A stretch of DNA of 43,473 nucleotides from Streptomyces sp. AA1529 (GTDB lineage Bacteria; Actinomycetota; Actinomycetes; Streptomycetales; Streptomycetaceae). The position numbers were made by a program, and so were the translations under genes. Below the pieces are notes generated by a model. That model was given only the letters and a program-made list of their open reading frames with translations. It had not been told where the DNA came from and did no database searches. This document shows positions 23,750 to 31,067 of this stretch, piece after piece. The first letter of the stretch is position 1, and each line of letters begins with the position of its first letter. The stretch lies in NCBI RefSeq assembly GCF_000280905.1, contig NZ_ALAP01000049.1, positions 1 through 43,473 on the forward strand. The letters run 5' to 3'.

Positions 23750-23977
23750 TCACTCCAGGTGGTGGCGGTTGTACTCCTCGACGACCGGTGCGCCGGGGGA
23801 CGGGGGCTGCACCCGGCGGCGCTTGAGGATGCTGATGTAGGCGCACAGTCCGATCGTGCCGACGATCAGCAGGATGATGCCCATCAGGTCGACGTTGATC
23901 CCGCTGATGTCGATGTCGACCGCCAGGGTCAGAATCGCCCCCAGGGCCATCATGCCGATGCAGATGACGATGCCCAT
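23750..23977 (-). CDS. Small two-helix membrane protein (DUF6458-like)
   Basis: A 75-aa protein. Two hydrophobic helices, about residues 1-20 (MGIVICIGMMALGAILTLAV) and 29-49 (VDLMGIILLIVGTIGLCAYI), are joined by the short loop DIDISGIN. A basic KRRR follows, so the Pro-rich C-terminal tail ending in NRHHLE is cytoplasmic. Start ATG 23977 has GGAGG 6 bases upstream. Similar short proteins are widespread in actinobacteria and have no established function. It is monocistronic in this window and converges with the phosphotransferase gene. Confidence 0.8.
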   Translation of the reverse strand: MGIVICIGMMALGAILTLAVDIDISGINVDLMGIILLIVGTIGLCAYISILKRRRVQPPSPGAPVVEEYNRHHLE

Positions 23978-24166
23978 GCGTTGCCTCCAAGCGCGGTTGA
24001 GCCGTCTCGGCTCGTTCGGGCCGAACTGGCTCTTCGGCCGGGCGGATTCGCTTGCCGCGCGCGGGTACCCGGTTCGGTCGGAGGCAATCACCGTGCCGTG
24101 CGGTGCCGGGCCCCGCACGGCAGCGGGGTCCGGGACCGGCGGCCGGTCACCGGGTCGGGGGCCGGG

Positions 24167-25465
24167 TCACTCGCCGAGGAACGCCGTGAGGCAGTTGGCC
24201 AGCAGGTAGGGGTCGTCGGCGCCGCACAGCTCCCGGGCCGAGTGCATGGAGAGGATCGCGACGCCGATGTCGACGGTGGTGATGCCGTGGCGTGCGGCGG
24301 TGATCGGGCCGATGGTGGTGCCGCACGGCACGTCGTTGTTGGAGACGAAGCTCTGCCACGGGACGTCCGCGCGTTCGCAGGCCGCGGCGAAGACGGCGCG
24401 TCCGGAGCCGTCGGTGGAGTACCGCTGGTTGACGTTGACCTTGAGGATCGGGCCGCCGTTGGGCAGCGGGTGGTGGCCGGGCTCGTGCCGCTCGGGGTAG
24501 TTGGGGTGCACGGCGTGCCCGGTGTCGGAGGAGAGGCAGACGGTGCCGGCCCAGGCGCGGGCCCGGTCCTCGTAGGAGCCGCCGCGGGCGAAGACGGAGC
24601 GCTCCAGCACGGAGCCCAGCAGCGGCCCGTCGGCGCCGGTGTCGGACTGGCTGCCGTTCTCCTCGTGGTCGAAGGCGGCGAGCACGGGGATCGCGGTGGG
24701 CTCGGCGTCGGCGCCGCGGCCCGCCGCCGCGGTCAGTGCCGCGACTCCGGCGTGCACGGACAGCAGGTTGTCCATCCGCGGCCCGGCCACGAGTTCGCGG
24801 TCCCGTCCCAGGTAGGCGGGGGGCTCCACGCTGTGCGTCATCAGGTCCCAGCCGGCGATGTCCTCCACCGGCAGCCCGCTCTCCTCGGCGAGGAAGCGCA
24901 GCAGGTCGCCCTCCTCGGTCCGGCCGAGGCCCCACACGGGTGTCATGTGGCGCTGGCGGTTCAGCTTGAGGCCGTCGTTGACCTGCCGGTCGAGGTGGAT
25001 GGCGAGCTGCGGTACGCGCAGCAGGGGGCGGTCCACGTGCACCAGGTGGGTGGAGCGGTCGCGCAGGGTCAGCCGGCCGCTGAGGCCCAGGTCGCGGTCG
25101 AGCCAGGTGTTGAGCAGGGCGCCGCCGTAGATCTCGACGGCGATCTGCCGCCAGTTGTGGGCGCCGGTGTCGGGCACGGGCTTGACCCGCAGGTTGGGCG
25201 AGTCGGTGTGGGCGCCGACGATCCGGAAGGGGGTGCCCGGCAGCGCGCCTTCGGGGACGTACCAGGCGATGAGCGCGCCGCCGCGGAGGACGTACTTGCC
25301 GCCCGGGGCGGCGTCCCACGTCTCGGTCTCGCGCACCTGCCGGAAGCCGGCCTTCTCCAGTTGCGCGGCCGCGTTCGCCACCGCGTGGTAGGGGGAGGGG
25401 CTGGCGGCGAGGAAGGACAGCAGACCGTCGGTGTGCCCGCGGTCGAACGGCGTGGCGTTGCTCAT
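24167..25465 (-). CDS. apeB: M18 family aspartyl-type aminopeptidase
   Basis: A 432-aa cytoplasmic metallo-aminopeptidase. M18 motifs are intact: metal His in FRIVGAHTDSPNLRVKP, metal Asp in AGPRMDNLLSVHAGV, catalytic Glu pair in LAAFDHEENGSQSDTGADG, metal Asp in CLSSDTGHAVHPNYPERHEP, and C-terminal His in VDIGVAILSMHSARE. It removes N-terminal acidic or other residues from peptides and normally forms a dodecamer with two metal ions per subunit. The full length matches the family. Start ATG 25465 is close to the start of the family's conserved region (DGLLSFLAASPSPYHAV). It lies 139 bases downstream of the acyl-CoA dehydrogenase gene, with a strong hairpin between, so it likely has its own promoter. 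Confidence 0.92.
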   Translation of the reverse strand: MSNATPFDRGHTDGLLSFLAASPSPYHAVANAAAQLEKAGFRQVRETETWDAAPGGKYVLRGGALIAWYVPEGALPGTPFRIVGAHTDSPNLRVKPVPDTGAHNWRQIAVEIYGGALLNTWLDRDLGLSGRLTLRDRSTHLVHVDRPLLRVPQLAIHLDRQVNDGLKLNRQRHMTPVWGLGRTEEGDLLRFLAEESGLPVEDIAGWDLMTHSVEPPAYLGRDRELVAGPRMDNLLSVHAGVAALTAAAGRGADAEPTAIPVLAAFDHEENGSQSDTGADGPLLGSVLERSVFARGGSYEDRARAWAGTVCLSSDTGHAVHPNYPERHEPGHHPLPNGGPILKVNVNQRYSTDGSGRAVFAAACERADVPWQSFVSNNDVPCGTTIGPITAARHGITTVDIGVAILSMHSARELCGADDPYLLANCLTAFLGE

Positions 25466-25529
25466 GGGCCCACCTTACGGCGCGGTGTCCGGGCGCCGGG
25501 CGTGCGGTCGTCCCCGCTCGGGACGGGCG

Positions 25530-25563
25530 GCGCCCCGCTCCCGGGGCGGCGGGAGCGGGGCGC
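25530..25563 (-). terminator. Terminator after the acyl-CoA dehydrogenase gene
   Basis: GCGCCCCGCTCCC at 25530-25542 and its exact complement at 25551-25563 make a 13-bp stem with an 8-base loop, 42 bases downstream of the dehydrogenase stop and before apeB. Confidence 0.8.
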
Positions 25564-25604
25564 GGGGGCCGGGTGGCGGCCCGGCGTCAGGGTCGCGGGA
25601 GGGC

Positions 25605-27431
25605 TCAGAACGCCTTCTCGTCGAGCTCCATGATCGAGAGGTCCACCGTGTCGGCCAGCTCGCGCTGGACGGCTACCTGCGGCAGCACGTTCGCGGCGAA
25701 GAACTTCGCCGCGGCGATCTTGCCCTGGTAGAACGGCACGTCCTTGGCGGCGGCGCCCGCCAGCTTCTCGGCGGCCACGGCGGCGCCGCGCAGCAGCAGG
25801 TAGCCGATGACGACGTCGCCCGCGGTCAGCAGGAAGCGGGTGGTGTTGAGCCCCACCTTGTAGATGGACTTCACGTCCTTCTCGGTGGCGGCCAGGTCGG
25901 TCAGCATGGTGCCGACGATGGCCTCCAGCTCCCCGGCGGCCTTGGCGAGGTGGTCGCGGGAGGCGGCCAGCTCCTCGCCGCCCTGCGCCTCGGCGAGGAA
26001 CTTCTTGATCTCCTCGGACAGCGTGGTCAGCGCCTGGCCCTGGTCGCGGACGACCTTGCGGAAGAAGAAGTCCTGGCCCTGGATGGCGGTGGTGCCCTCG
26101 TAGAGGGTGTCGATCTTGGCGTCCCGGATGTACTGCTCGATCGGGTACTCCTGCAGATAGCCGGAGCCGCCCAGGGTCTGCAGGGACTGCGCGAGCTGCT
26201 CGTAGGACTTCTCCGAGCCGTAGCCCTTCACGATCGGCAGCAGCAGGTCGTTGAGGCGGTGGGCCGCGGCGGCGTCCTCGCCGTTGTGCTCCTTGAGCAG
26301 GATCTCGTCCTGCACCGTGGCGGTGTAGAGGACGAGGGCGCGCATGCCCTCGGCGTACGCCTTCTGGGTCAGCAGCGCGCGGCGCACGTCCGGGTGGTGG
26401 GTGATGGTGACCCGGGGCGCGGTCTTGTCCGTGAACTGGGCCAGGTCGGCGCCCTGCACCCGCTCCTTGGCGTACTCCAGCGCGTTCAGGTAGCCGGTGG
26501 AGAGGGTGGCGATGGCCTTGGTGCCGACCATCATCCGGGCGAACTCGATGATCTTGAACATCTGCCGGATGCCGTCGTGCTTCTCGCCGAGCAGCCAGCC
26601 CTTGGCGGGCTGGTTGGCGCCGAAGGTCATCTCGCAGGTGTTGGAGACCTTCAGGCCCATCTTGTGCTCGACGTTGGTGGCGTGGACGCCGTTGCGCTCG
26701 CCCAGCTCGCCGGTCTCCCAGTCGAAGTCGTACTTGGGCACGATGAACAGCGACAGGCCCTTGGTGCCGGGGCCGTGGCCCTCCGGGCGGGCCAGTACGA
26801 AATGCACGATGTTCTCGGACATGTCGTGCTCACCGGAGGTGATGAAGCGCTTCACGCCCTCGATGTGCCAGGTGCCGTCGGCCTGCTCGGTGGCCTTGGT
26901 GCGGCCGGCGCCGACGTCCGAGCCGGCGTCCGGCTCGGTGAGCACCATCGTGGAGCCCCACTGCTTCTCGGCCATCAGTGCGGCGATCTTGTGCTGCTCC
27001 TCGGTGCCCTCCTCGTGCAGCACGCCCGCGAAGGCCGGGCCGGAGGCGTACATCCACACGGCCGGGTTGGCGCCCAGGATCGTCTCGGCGAAGCCCCACA
27101 GCAGGGAGCGCGGCGCCGTGGTGCCGCCGATCTCCTCCGGGATGCCCAGGCGCCACCACTCGGCGTCCATGTACGCCTGGTAGCTCTTCTTGAAGGCGGC
27201 GGGCACCGGTGCGGTGTTGGTGTCCGGGTCGAAGACCGGCGGGTTGCGGTCGCCCTCCTCGTAGGAGGCGGCCAGCTCGTTCTCGGCCAGGCGTGCGATC
27301 TCGGACAGCACGTTCTTGGCGGTCTCGACGTCCATCTCCGCGAACGGTCCGGTGCCGTACACCGTGTCGCGCCCGAGCACCTCGAAGAGGTTGAACTCGA
27401 TGTCGCGGAGATTCGACTTGTAATGCCCCAT
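25605..27431 (-). CDS. Acyl-CoA dehydrogenase, large (DmdC/AcdC-like) type
   Basis: A 608-aa FAD enzyme of the large acyl-CoA dehydrogenase class. N-terminal helical domain, then the FAD/substrate region TMVLTEPDAGSDVGAGRTKA and RFITSGEHDMSENIVHFVLA, and the C-terminal catalytic domain with TLGGSGYLQEYPIEQYIRDA and the active-site Glu in DTLYEGTTAIQGQD. Family members of about 600 residues carry the extra C-terminal helical segment seen here. It catalyses the first step of beta-oxidation of an acyl-CoA; chain length is not clear. Start ATG 27431 has GGAG 9 bases upstream. Its promoter has two related 12-bp motifs (27459-27498). It is divergent from the SseB-like gene. Confidence 0.92.
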   Translation of the reverse strand: MGHYKSNLRDIEFNLFEVLGRDTVYGTGPFAEMDVETAKNVLSEIARLAENELAASYEEGDRNPPVFDPDTNTAPVPAAFKKSYQAYMDAEWWRLGIPEEIGGTTAPRSLLWGFAETILGANPAVWMYASGPAFAGVLHEEGTEEQHKIAALMAEKQWGSTMVLTEPDAGSDVGAGRTKATEQADGTWHIEGVKRFITSGEHDMSENIVHFVLARPEGHGPGTKGLSLFIVPKYDFDWETGELGERNGVHATNVEHKMGLKVSNTCEMTFGANQPAKGWLLGEKHDGIRQMFKIIEFARMMVGTKAIATLSTGYLNALEYAKERVQGADLAQFTDKTAPRVTITHHPDVRRALLTQKAYAEGMRALVLYTATVQDEILLKEHNGEDAAAAHRLNDLLLPIVKGYGSEKSYEQLAQSLQTLGGSGYLQEYPIEQYIRDAKIDTLYEGTTAIQGQDFFFRKVVRDQGQALTTLSEEIKKFLAEAQGGEELAASRDHLAKAAGELEAIVGTMLTDLAATEKDVKSIYKVGLNTTRFLLTAGDVVIGYLLLRGAAVAAEKLAGAAAKDVPFYQGKIAAAKFFAANVLPQVAVQRELADTVDLSIMELDEKAF

Positions 27432-27458
27432 GGCGACGGCTCCGTAGTGGCTCGCTCG

Positions 27459-27498
27459 TACTTGTCGGTAGTCCCATAGATGATGCTACCCGTCGGTA
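27459..27498 (-). promoter_or_regulatory. Paired operator-like repeats in the acyl-CoA dehydrogenase promoter
   Basis: On the minus strand TACCGACGGGTA (27498-27487) and TACCGACAAGTA (27470-27459) share TACCGACNNGTA; the first is a full TACC-N4-GGTA dyad. Their centres are 28 bases apart. The first overlaps a minus-strand TAGCAT -10-type hexamer (27488-27483). A TetR-type fatty-acid regulator is the likely reader; no such gene is adjacent. Confidence 0.55.
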
Positions 27499-27535
27499 AT
27501 AAGAAGCAACCCCTCACCACCCCTCTGTGACTCGT

Positions 27536-27541
27536 TACTCT
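27536..27541 (+). promoter_or_regulatory. -10 hexamer of a leaderless promoter
   Basis: TACTCT fits TANNNT and lies 7 bases before the ATG at 27549, with no ribosome-binding site, so the transcript is probably leaderless. Confidence 0.55.
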
Positions 27542-27548
27542 TTTCGCT

Positions 27549-28142
27549 ATGTACGGTTACGACCAGACCGGTGCGCCCCCCGGACAGGGCCATGGGCCGC
27601 CCCCCGGACAGGGCCACGGGCAGGGCCACGGCGGGCACGGCTACCAGCACGCCGGGCATGGCCCGCATCCCGGTCAGCAGGGTCACCAGGCGCCGCCCCC
27701 GCCGCCGTACGGAGCGCATCAGGGGCCGCCGCAGTACGGCCAGCCGGGAGGGCAGCAACAGCAGCCGCTCTACCCCGAGCCGTCGCCGCCCTCCCTCCAG
27801 GAGTCGATCCGTGCCTTCACGACGGGCTCGATGAGCGCCGAGGACTTCCAGGGCATCTTCTCCACCTCCAAGGTGTACTGCCCGCGCGGCGACACCCCGG
27901 GTTTCCTCGCGCTGCACAACACCCAGCAGCCGGTCATCCCGATGTTCAGCACCCTCAAGGAGCTGCGCGCCTACGCCGGCAAGGAGTCGAAGTACTTCGT
28001 CATCACCGGTGCCGAGGTCCTCGACCTGCTGCCGTCCGGCTACGGCTTCGTGCTCGACATGGAGGGCGAGCACCGCGTGGTCTTCGACGCCAAGGCCGTC
28101 GAGGAGATGGTCGACTTCGCGATGCGGCGGATGTACGGCTGA
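27549..28142 (+). CDS. SseB-like domain protein with His/Gly/Pro/Gln-rich N-terminus
   Basis: A 197-aa protein in two parts. Residues about 8-75 are low complexity with repeated PPGQGHG and many His, Gln, Pro and Tyr, and the DNA here is itself repetitive (CGCCCCCCGGACAGGGCCA twice, 24 bases apart). Residues about 85-197 are an SseB N-terminal-type domain (FQGIFSTSKVYCPRGDTPGF, then LDLLPSGYGFVLDMEG). Function is not established for actinobacterial members. The His-rich tail could bind metal or drive self-association; that is inference. The ATG at 27549 follows TACTCT by 7 bases, consistent with leaderless translation. It is divergent from the acyl-CoA dehydrogenase gene. Confidence 0.78.
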   Translation: MYGYDQTGAPPGQGHGPPPGQGHGQGHGGHGYQHAGHGPHPGQQGHQAPPPPPYGAHQGPPQYGQPGGQQQQPLYPEPSPPSLQESIRAFTTGSMSAEDFQGIFSTSKVYCPRGDTPGFLALHNTQQPVIPMFSTLKELRAYAGKESKYFVITGAEVLDLLPSGYGFVLDMEGEHRVVFDAKAVEEMVDFAMRRMYG

Positions 28143-28322
28143 GCCCCCGGACGTACGGCTGAGCCGACCGGCGCGCGGCCGTCCTCGCGCGCGGGCACGC
28201 GCCGGCGTGCGCCCCGCCGACGCGCGTCCGTCGCCGGGCTGCCGTGGCCCGCCGGGCTGCCGCGAGCATCCGCGGCTCTTCCGCCGGCCGCGCAGGCAGC
28301 TGCGCTCGGCGGCCCGGCGCCC
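28143..28322. other. Convergent spacer with small repeats
   Basis: A 180-base GC-rich spacer between the SseB-like and SpoIIE-like genes. GTACGGCTGAGCC, which includes the last codons and stop of the upstream gene (28133-28145), recurs at 28153-28165. A short stem GCACGC-gccg-GCGTGC at 28195-28210 is the best terminator candidate. Confidence 0.5.
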
Positions 28323-30950
28323 TCAGCCCTCGTGCGGCAGCGGCGGCAGCGGGACCTCCGCGTCCAGGTCCTCCCACCGGTCCAGGGAGGGCTCCCCGGC
28401 GCTCTCCAGGATTCCCCCGCCGGAGCCCGCGGCTCCCCCTGTCGCACCGGCGGCTCCCCCGGCTTCCCCGCCCGCACCGGCGGCCGGGTCCCGTTCGTGG
28501 ATCTCGAACCAGGTGCGCTTGCCCTCTCCGCGGGGGTCCACACCCCACCGGTCGGCGAGCATGCCCAGCAGCATCAGCCCCCGCCCCGAGGAGGCGAGCT
28601 CGCCCGGGCTGCGGCGGTGCGGCAGCTCGTCGCTGGGGTCGGAGACCCCGACCCACAGAGTGCGGCCCTCGCCCTGCCGCGGCACGGTGATCTCCGCCAC
28701 CAGCACCGCGTCCCCGTCCGTGTGCACGAGGACGTTCGTCAGCATCTCCGAGAGCATCAGGACGGCGCCGTCCACCTGGTCCGGATCGCACCAGTCGTGC
28801 AGCAGGTCGTGGAGCTGGTGGCGGGCGTCGGCGATCCGGTCCGGCTGGGCCTGCGCGACGGTCAGCACCGTGCGCCGGGTGGTGACGCGTGCCCCGGCCG
28901 CCGGGGCGCCCGCGCCGGTGGCGCTGCGGGAGAGCAGCAGCAGCGCGATGTCGTCCTCGCGCCGGTCGGCGGGCGCACCTGTCGGGTCCCAGGAGGTGTC
29001 GCGGTCGCCCTGCACGGCCTGGACGAGGGCGTCGGCGAGCTGTTCCAGCGCCGGACTCCCGGTCGTCCGCCCGTCCTGCCCGGCCAGTTCCTCGGCGACC
29101 CGGCTGATCCGCTCCCATCCCGTCCCCAGGTCGTGGCCGCCCGCCTCGATCAGCCCGTCGGTGCACATCAGCAGCCGCTCCCCGGGCTCCAGCACCAGCC
29201 GGCTGACCGGGTACTCCGCGTCGGGTTCGATGCCCAGCGGCAGGCCCCCCGCGGTGGCGCGGACCAGCAGCGGGCCGTCCGGCAGCTGCACCGCGGGGTC
29301 CGGGTGTCCGGCGCGGGCGACGTCCAGCGCCCCGGTCTCCTGATCCACCTCGACATAGAGGCAGGTGGCGAACCGCGGCTCGGGGTGGTCGGCGGGTTCG
29401 GGCCCGGCCGTACCGGGCGCGGGGTCCGCCGTCTCCTCGGCCGGGGCGGTGGGGGGCGGCGCGTCGAGGCGTTCGCCGGCGCCCATCCCGTGCAGGAAGC
29501 GGGAGGCGCGGGAGAGCACCGCGTCCGGGTGGTGCCCCTCGGAGGCGTAGGCGCGTACCGCCACCCGCAGCCGGCCCATGATGCCGGCCGCGCGGACGTC
29601 GTGGCCCTGGACGTCGCCGATGACCAGCGCGGTGCGGCCGGAGGGCAGCGGGATGACGTCGTACCAGTCGCCGCCGATCTGCAGCCCGCCTCCGGTCGGC
29701 ACGTACCGCGCCGCCAGGTCCATGCCGGGGACGGCCGGGCTGTGCGCGGGCCGCGTCACCCTCCCCCGGACTTCGTCCGGGGGGACCCCCAGCAGCCGGG
29801 CCGACAGCTCGCGCTCGGACTCGTCGAGCATGGCCCGCGAGAGCGACTGGGCCAGCATCCGGGCCAGCGTGGTCAGCAGGGCGCGTTCGTCCGGGGTGAA
29901 GGCGACGGGCCGGGCGAAGGCCGCCATCCACGTGCCGATGGTGCGCCCGGCGGCGGTCAGCGGCAGGAAGGCCCACGCGGCGTGCCCGGGCTGGGACCCG
30001 GCGGGGCGTGCGGCGGGGAAGCGGCCGGTGTACTCGGCGGGGTCGTGCAGGTAGACGGCGCGGCCGGTGCGTACCGCCTCGGCCGCCGGGTCCTCGTCCC
30101 AGAGATGCAGCCGGGAGCCGCTGCCGCGCGGCCCGTAGCCCCCGCCGGGCACGGTGGGGTGGCCGGGCCGCGGTGGCGCGCCGGGGGAGGCGCCGTAGAC
30201 GGTGAGTCGGTCACCGCTGACGACGAAGACGGCCAGTGCCTCGGGGGAGAAGCCCGGCATGGCCAGCGACGAGGCGACCCGCAGCACTTCGGAGGTGGTG
30301 TGCGCCTCGGCCAGCGCCCGCCCGGTGTCCAGCAGGAATGCCTCGCGGTTGCGCCGCCGGTCCCACTCGGCGGCCACCGGTCGCGTCCGGCGGGCGGCCC
30401 CGGGGGCGGGACGCGAGGGCCGCGCTCGGGCGGCTTCCGCACCCGGCGTGCGGCCCCCGGGGTCGCGGGCCGCCGCCGGGGGGTGCCCGGGCTCGTCCGG
30501 CCGCGCGGCGCTCTCCGGTTCGGGCACCTCGTAGAGCAGCCCGGTCAGTGCGGTGGCGGTCTCGGGCGCCCCGGCGCCGCGCGCAGGGGCGACAGGGCCG
30601 GCCGGGGCGACAGGGGTGGCCGGGGGCAGGGGGCGCAGCACCACGCGGACGGTCCGCCGTACCTGCCCGTCGGCGTCCACCACCCGCAGCAGCGTCTCGG
30701 CGGTGGTGTTCTCGGCCAGCGCGAGGGTGACGATGCCCTGGAAGCCGACGTAGTCGACGGCGTGCAGGTGGGAGCGGACGGCGCTGCCGGCGAGGGTGTG
30801 GGCGCGGTGGGTGCCGGTCTGCGCTTCCGGCGGCTCCTCGGGGATCCCCAGGAGGCGGGCCGCGCGGGCGTCGAGGGTCACCAGACCGGTGGTGTTGTCC
30901 CAGGTCCAGAGCCCGGCGCCCAGGACAGCCAGGGCGTCGTCGGTGCGCAT
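28323..30950 (-). CDS. PAS-GAF-SpoIIE phosphatase-HATPase multidomain regulator
   Basis: An 875-aa signalling protein typical of Streptomyces. Order: PAS-like sensor (residues about 1-110), Pro/Ala/Arg-rich linker, GAF domain (about 205-370, FLPLTAAGRTIGTWMAAFAR), PP2C-type SpoIIE phosphatase (about 415-650, with Asp metal ligands in GGDWYDVIPLPSGRTALVIG, DVQGHDV and LLMCTDGLIE), then an anti-sigma-factor-type HATPase (about 690-810, LMLSEMLTNVLVHTDGDAVL). The Ala/Gly-rich tail is probably disordered. Such proteins dephosphorylate anti-anti-sigma factors or act as their kinase; no partner gene is next to it. ATG 30950 is 6 bases from a minus-strand TAAAGT, suggesting a leaderless transcript. 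A stable hairpin lies inside the coding region at 29763-29783. It is divergent from aspS. Confidence 0.9.
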   Translation of the reverse strand: MRTDDALAVLGAGLWTWDNTTGLVTLDARAARLLGIPEEPPEAQTGTHRAHTLAGSAVRSHLHAVDYVGFQGIVTLALAENTTAETLLRVVDADGQVRRTVRVVLRPLPPATPVAPAGPVAPARGAGAPETATALTGLLYEVPEPESAARPDEPGHPPAAARDPGGRTPGAEAARARPSRPAPGAARRTRPVAAEWDRRRNREAFLLDTGRALAEAHTTSEVLRVASSLAMPGFSPEALAVFVVSGDRLTVYGASPGAPPRPGHPTVPGGGYGPRGSGSRLHLWDEDPAAEAVRTGRAVYLHDPAEYTGRFPAARPAGSQPGHAAWAFLPLTAAGRTIGTWMAAFARPVAFTPDERALLTTLARMLAQSLSRAMLDESERELSARLLGVPPDEVRGRVTRPAHSPAVPGMDLAARYVPTGGGLQIGGDWYDVIPLPSGRTALVIGDVQGHDVRAAGIMGRLRVAVRAYASEGHHPDAVLSRASRFLHGMGAGERLDAPPPTAPAEETADPAPGTAGPEPADHPEPRFATCLYVEVDQETGALDVARAGHPDPAVQLPDGPLLVRATAGGLPLGIEPDAEYPVSRLVLEPGERLLMCTDGLIEAGGHDLGTGWERISRVAEELAGQDGRTTGSPALEQLADALVQAVQGDRDTSWDPTGAPADRREDDIALLLLSRSATGAGAPAAGARVTTRRTVLTVAQAQPDRIADARHQLHDLLHDWCDPDQVDGAVLMLSEMLTNVLVHTDGDAVLVAEITVPRQGEGRTLWVGVSDPSDELPHRRSPGELASSGRGLMLLGMLADRWGVDPRGEGKRTWFEIHERDPAAGAGGEAGGAAGATGGAAGSGGGILESAGEPSLDRWEDLDAEVPLPPLPHEG

Positions 30951-30956
30951 TGCACC

Positions 30957-30962
30957 ACTTTA
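30957..30962 (-). promoter_or_regulatory. -10 hexamer of the SpoIIE-type gene, leaderless
   Basis: The minus strand reads TAAAGT-GGTGCA-ATG, a TANNNT hexamer 6 bases from the start codon. No -35 match is convincing. Confidence 0.5.
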
Positions 30963-31014
30963 TGCAGAGTCGTCGGGTTGGGGAAACGGGGCGAGGCGGG
31001 GTGGCCCAGGGCGG

Positions 31015-31020
31015 TACTCT
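31015..31020 (+). promoter_or_regulatory. -10 hexamer of aspS
   Basis: TACTCT fits TANNNT and predicts a start near 31027 and a 40-base leader before aspS. No T-box leader structure is seen. Confidence 0.4.
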
Positions 31021-31067
31021 GAGGGGCACTCCACTGTGACCCCTGAGCCGAACGACTTGGATGAATG

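Noticed and set aside
31021..31067. T-box leader for aspS
   Set aside because: The leader is about 40 bases, too short for a T-box, and no specifier stem or T-box sequence was found.
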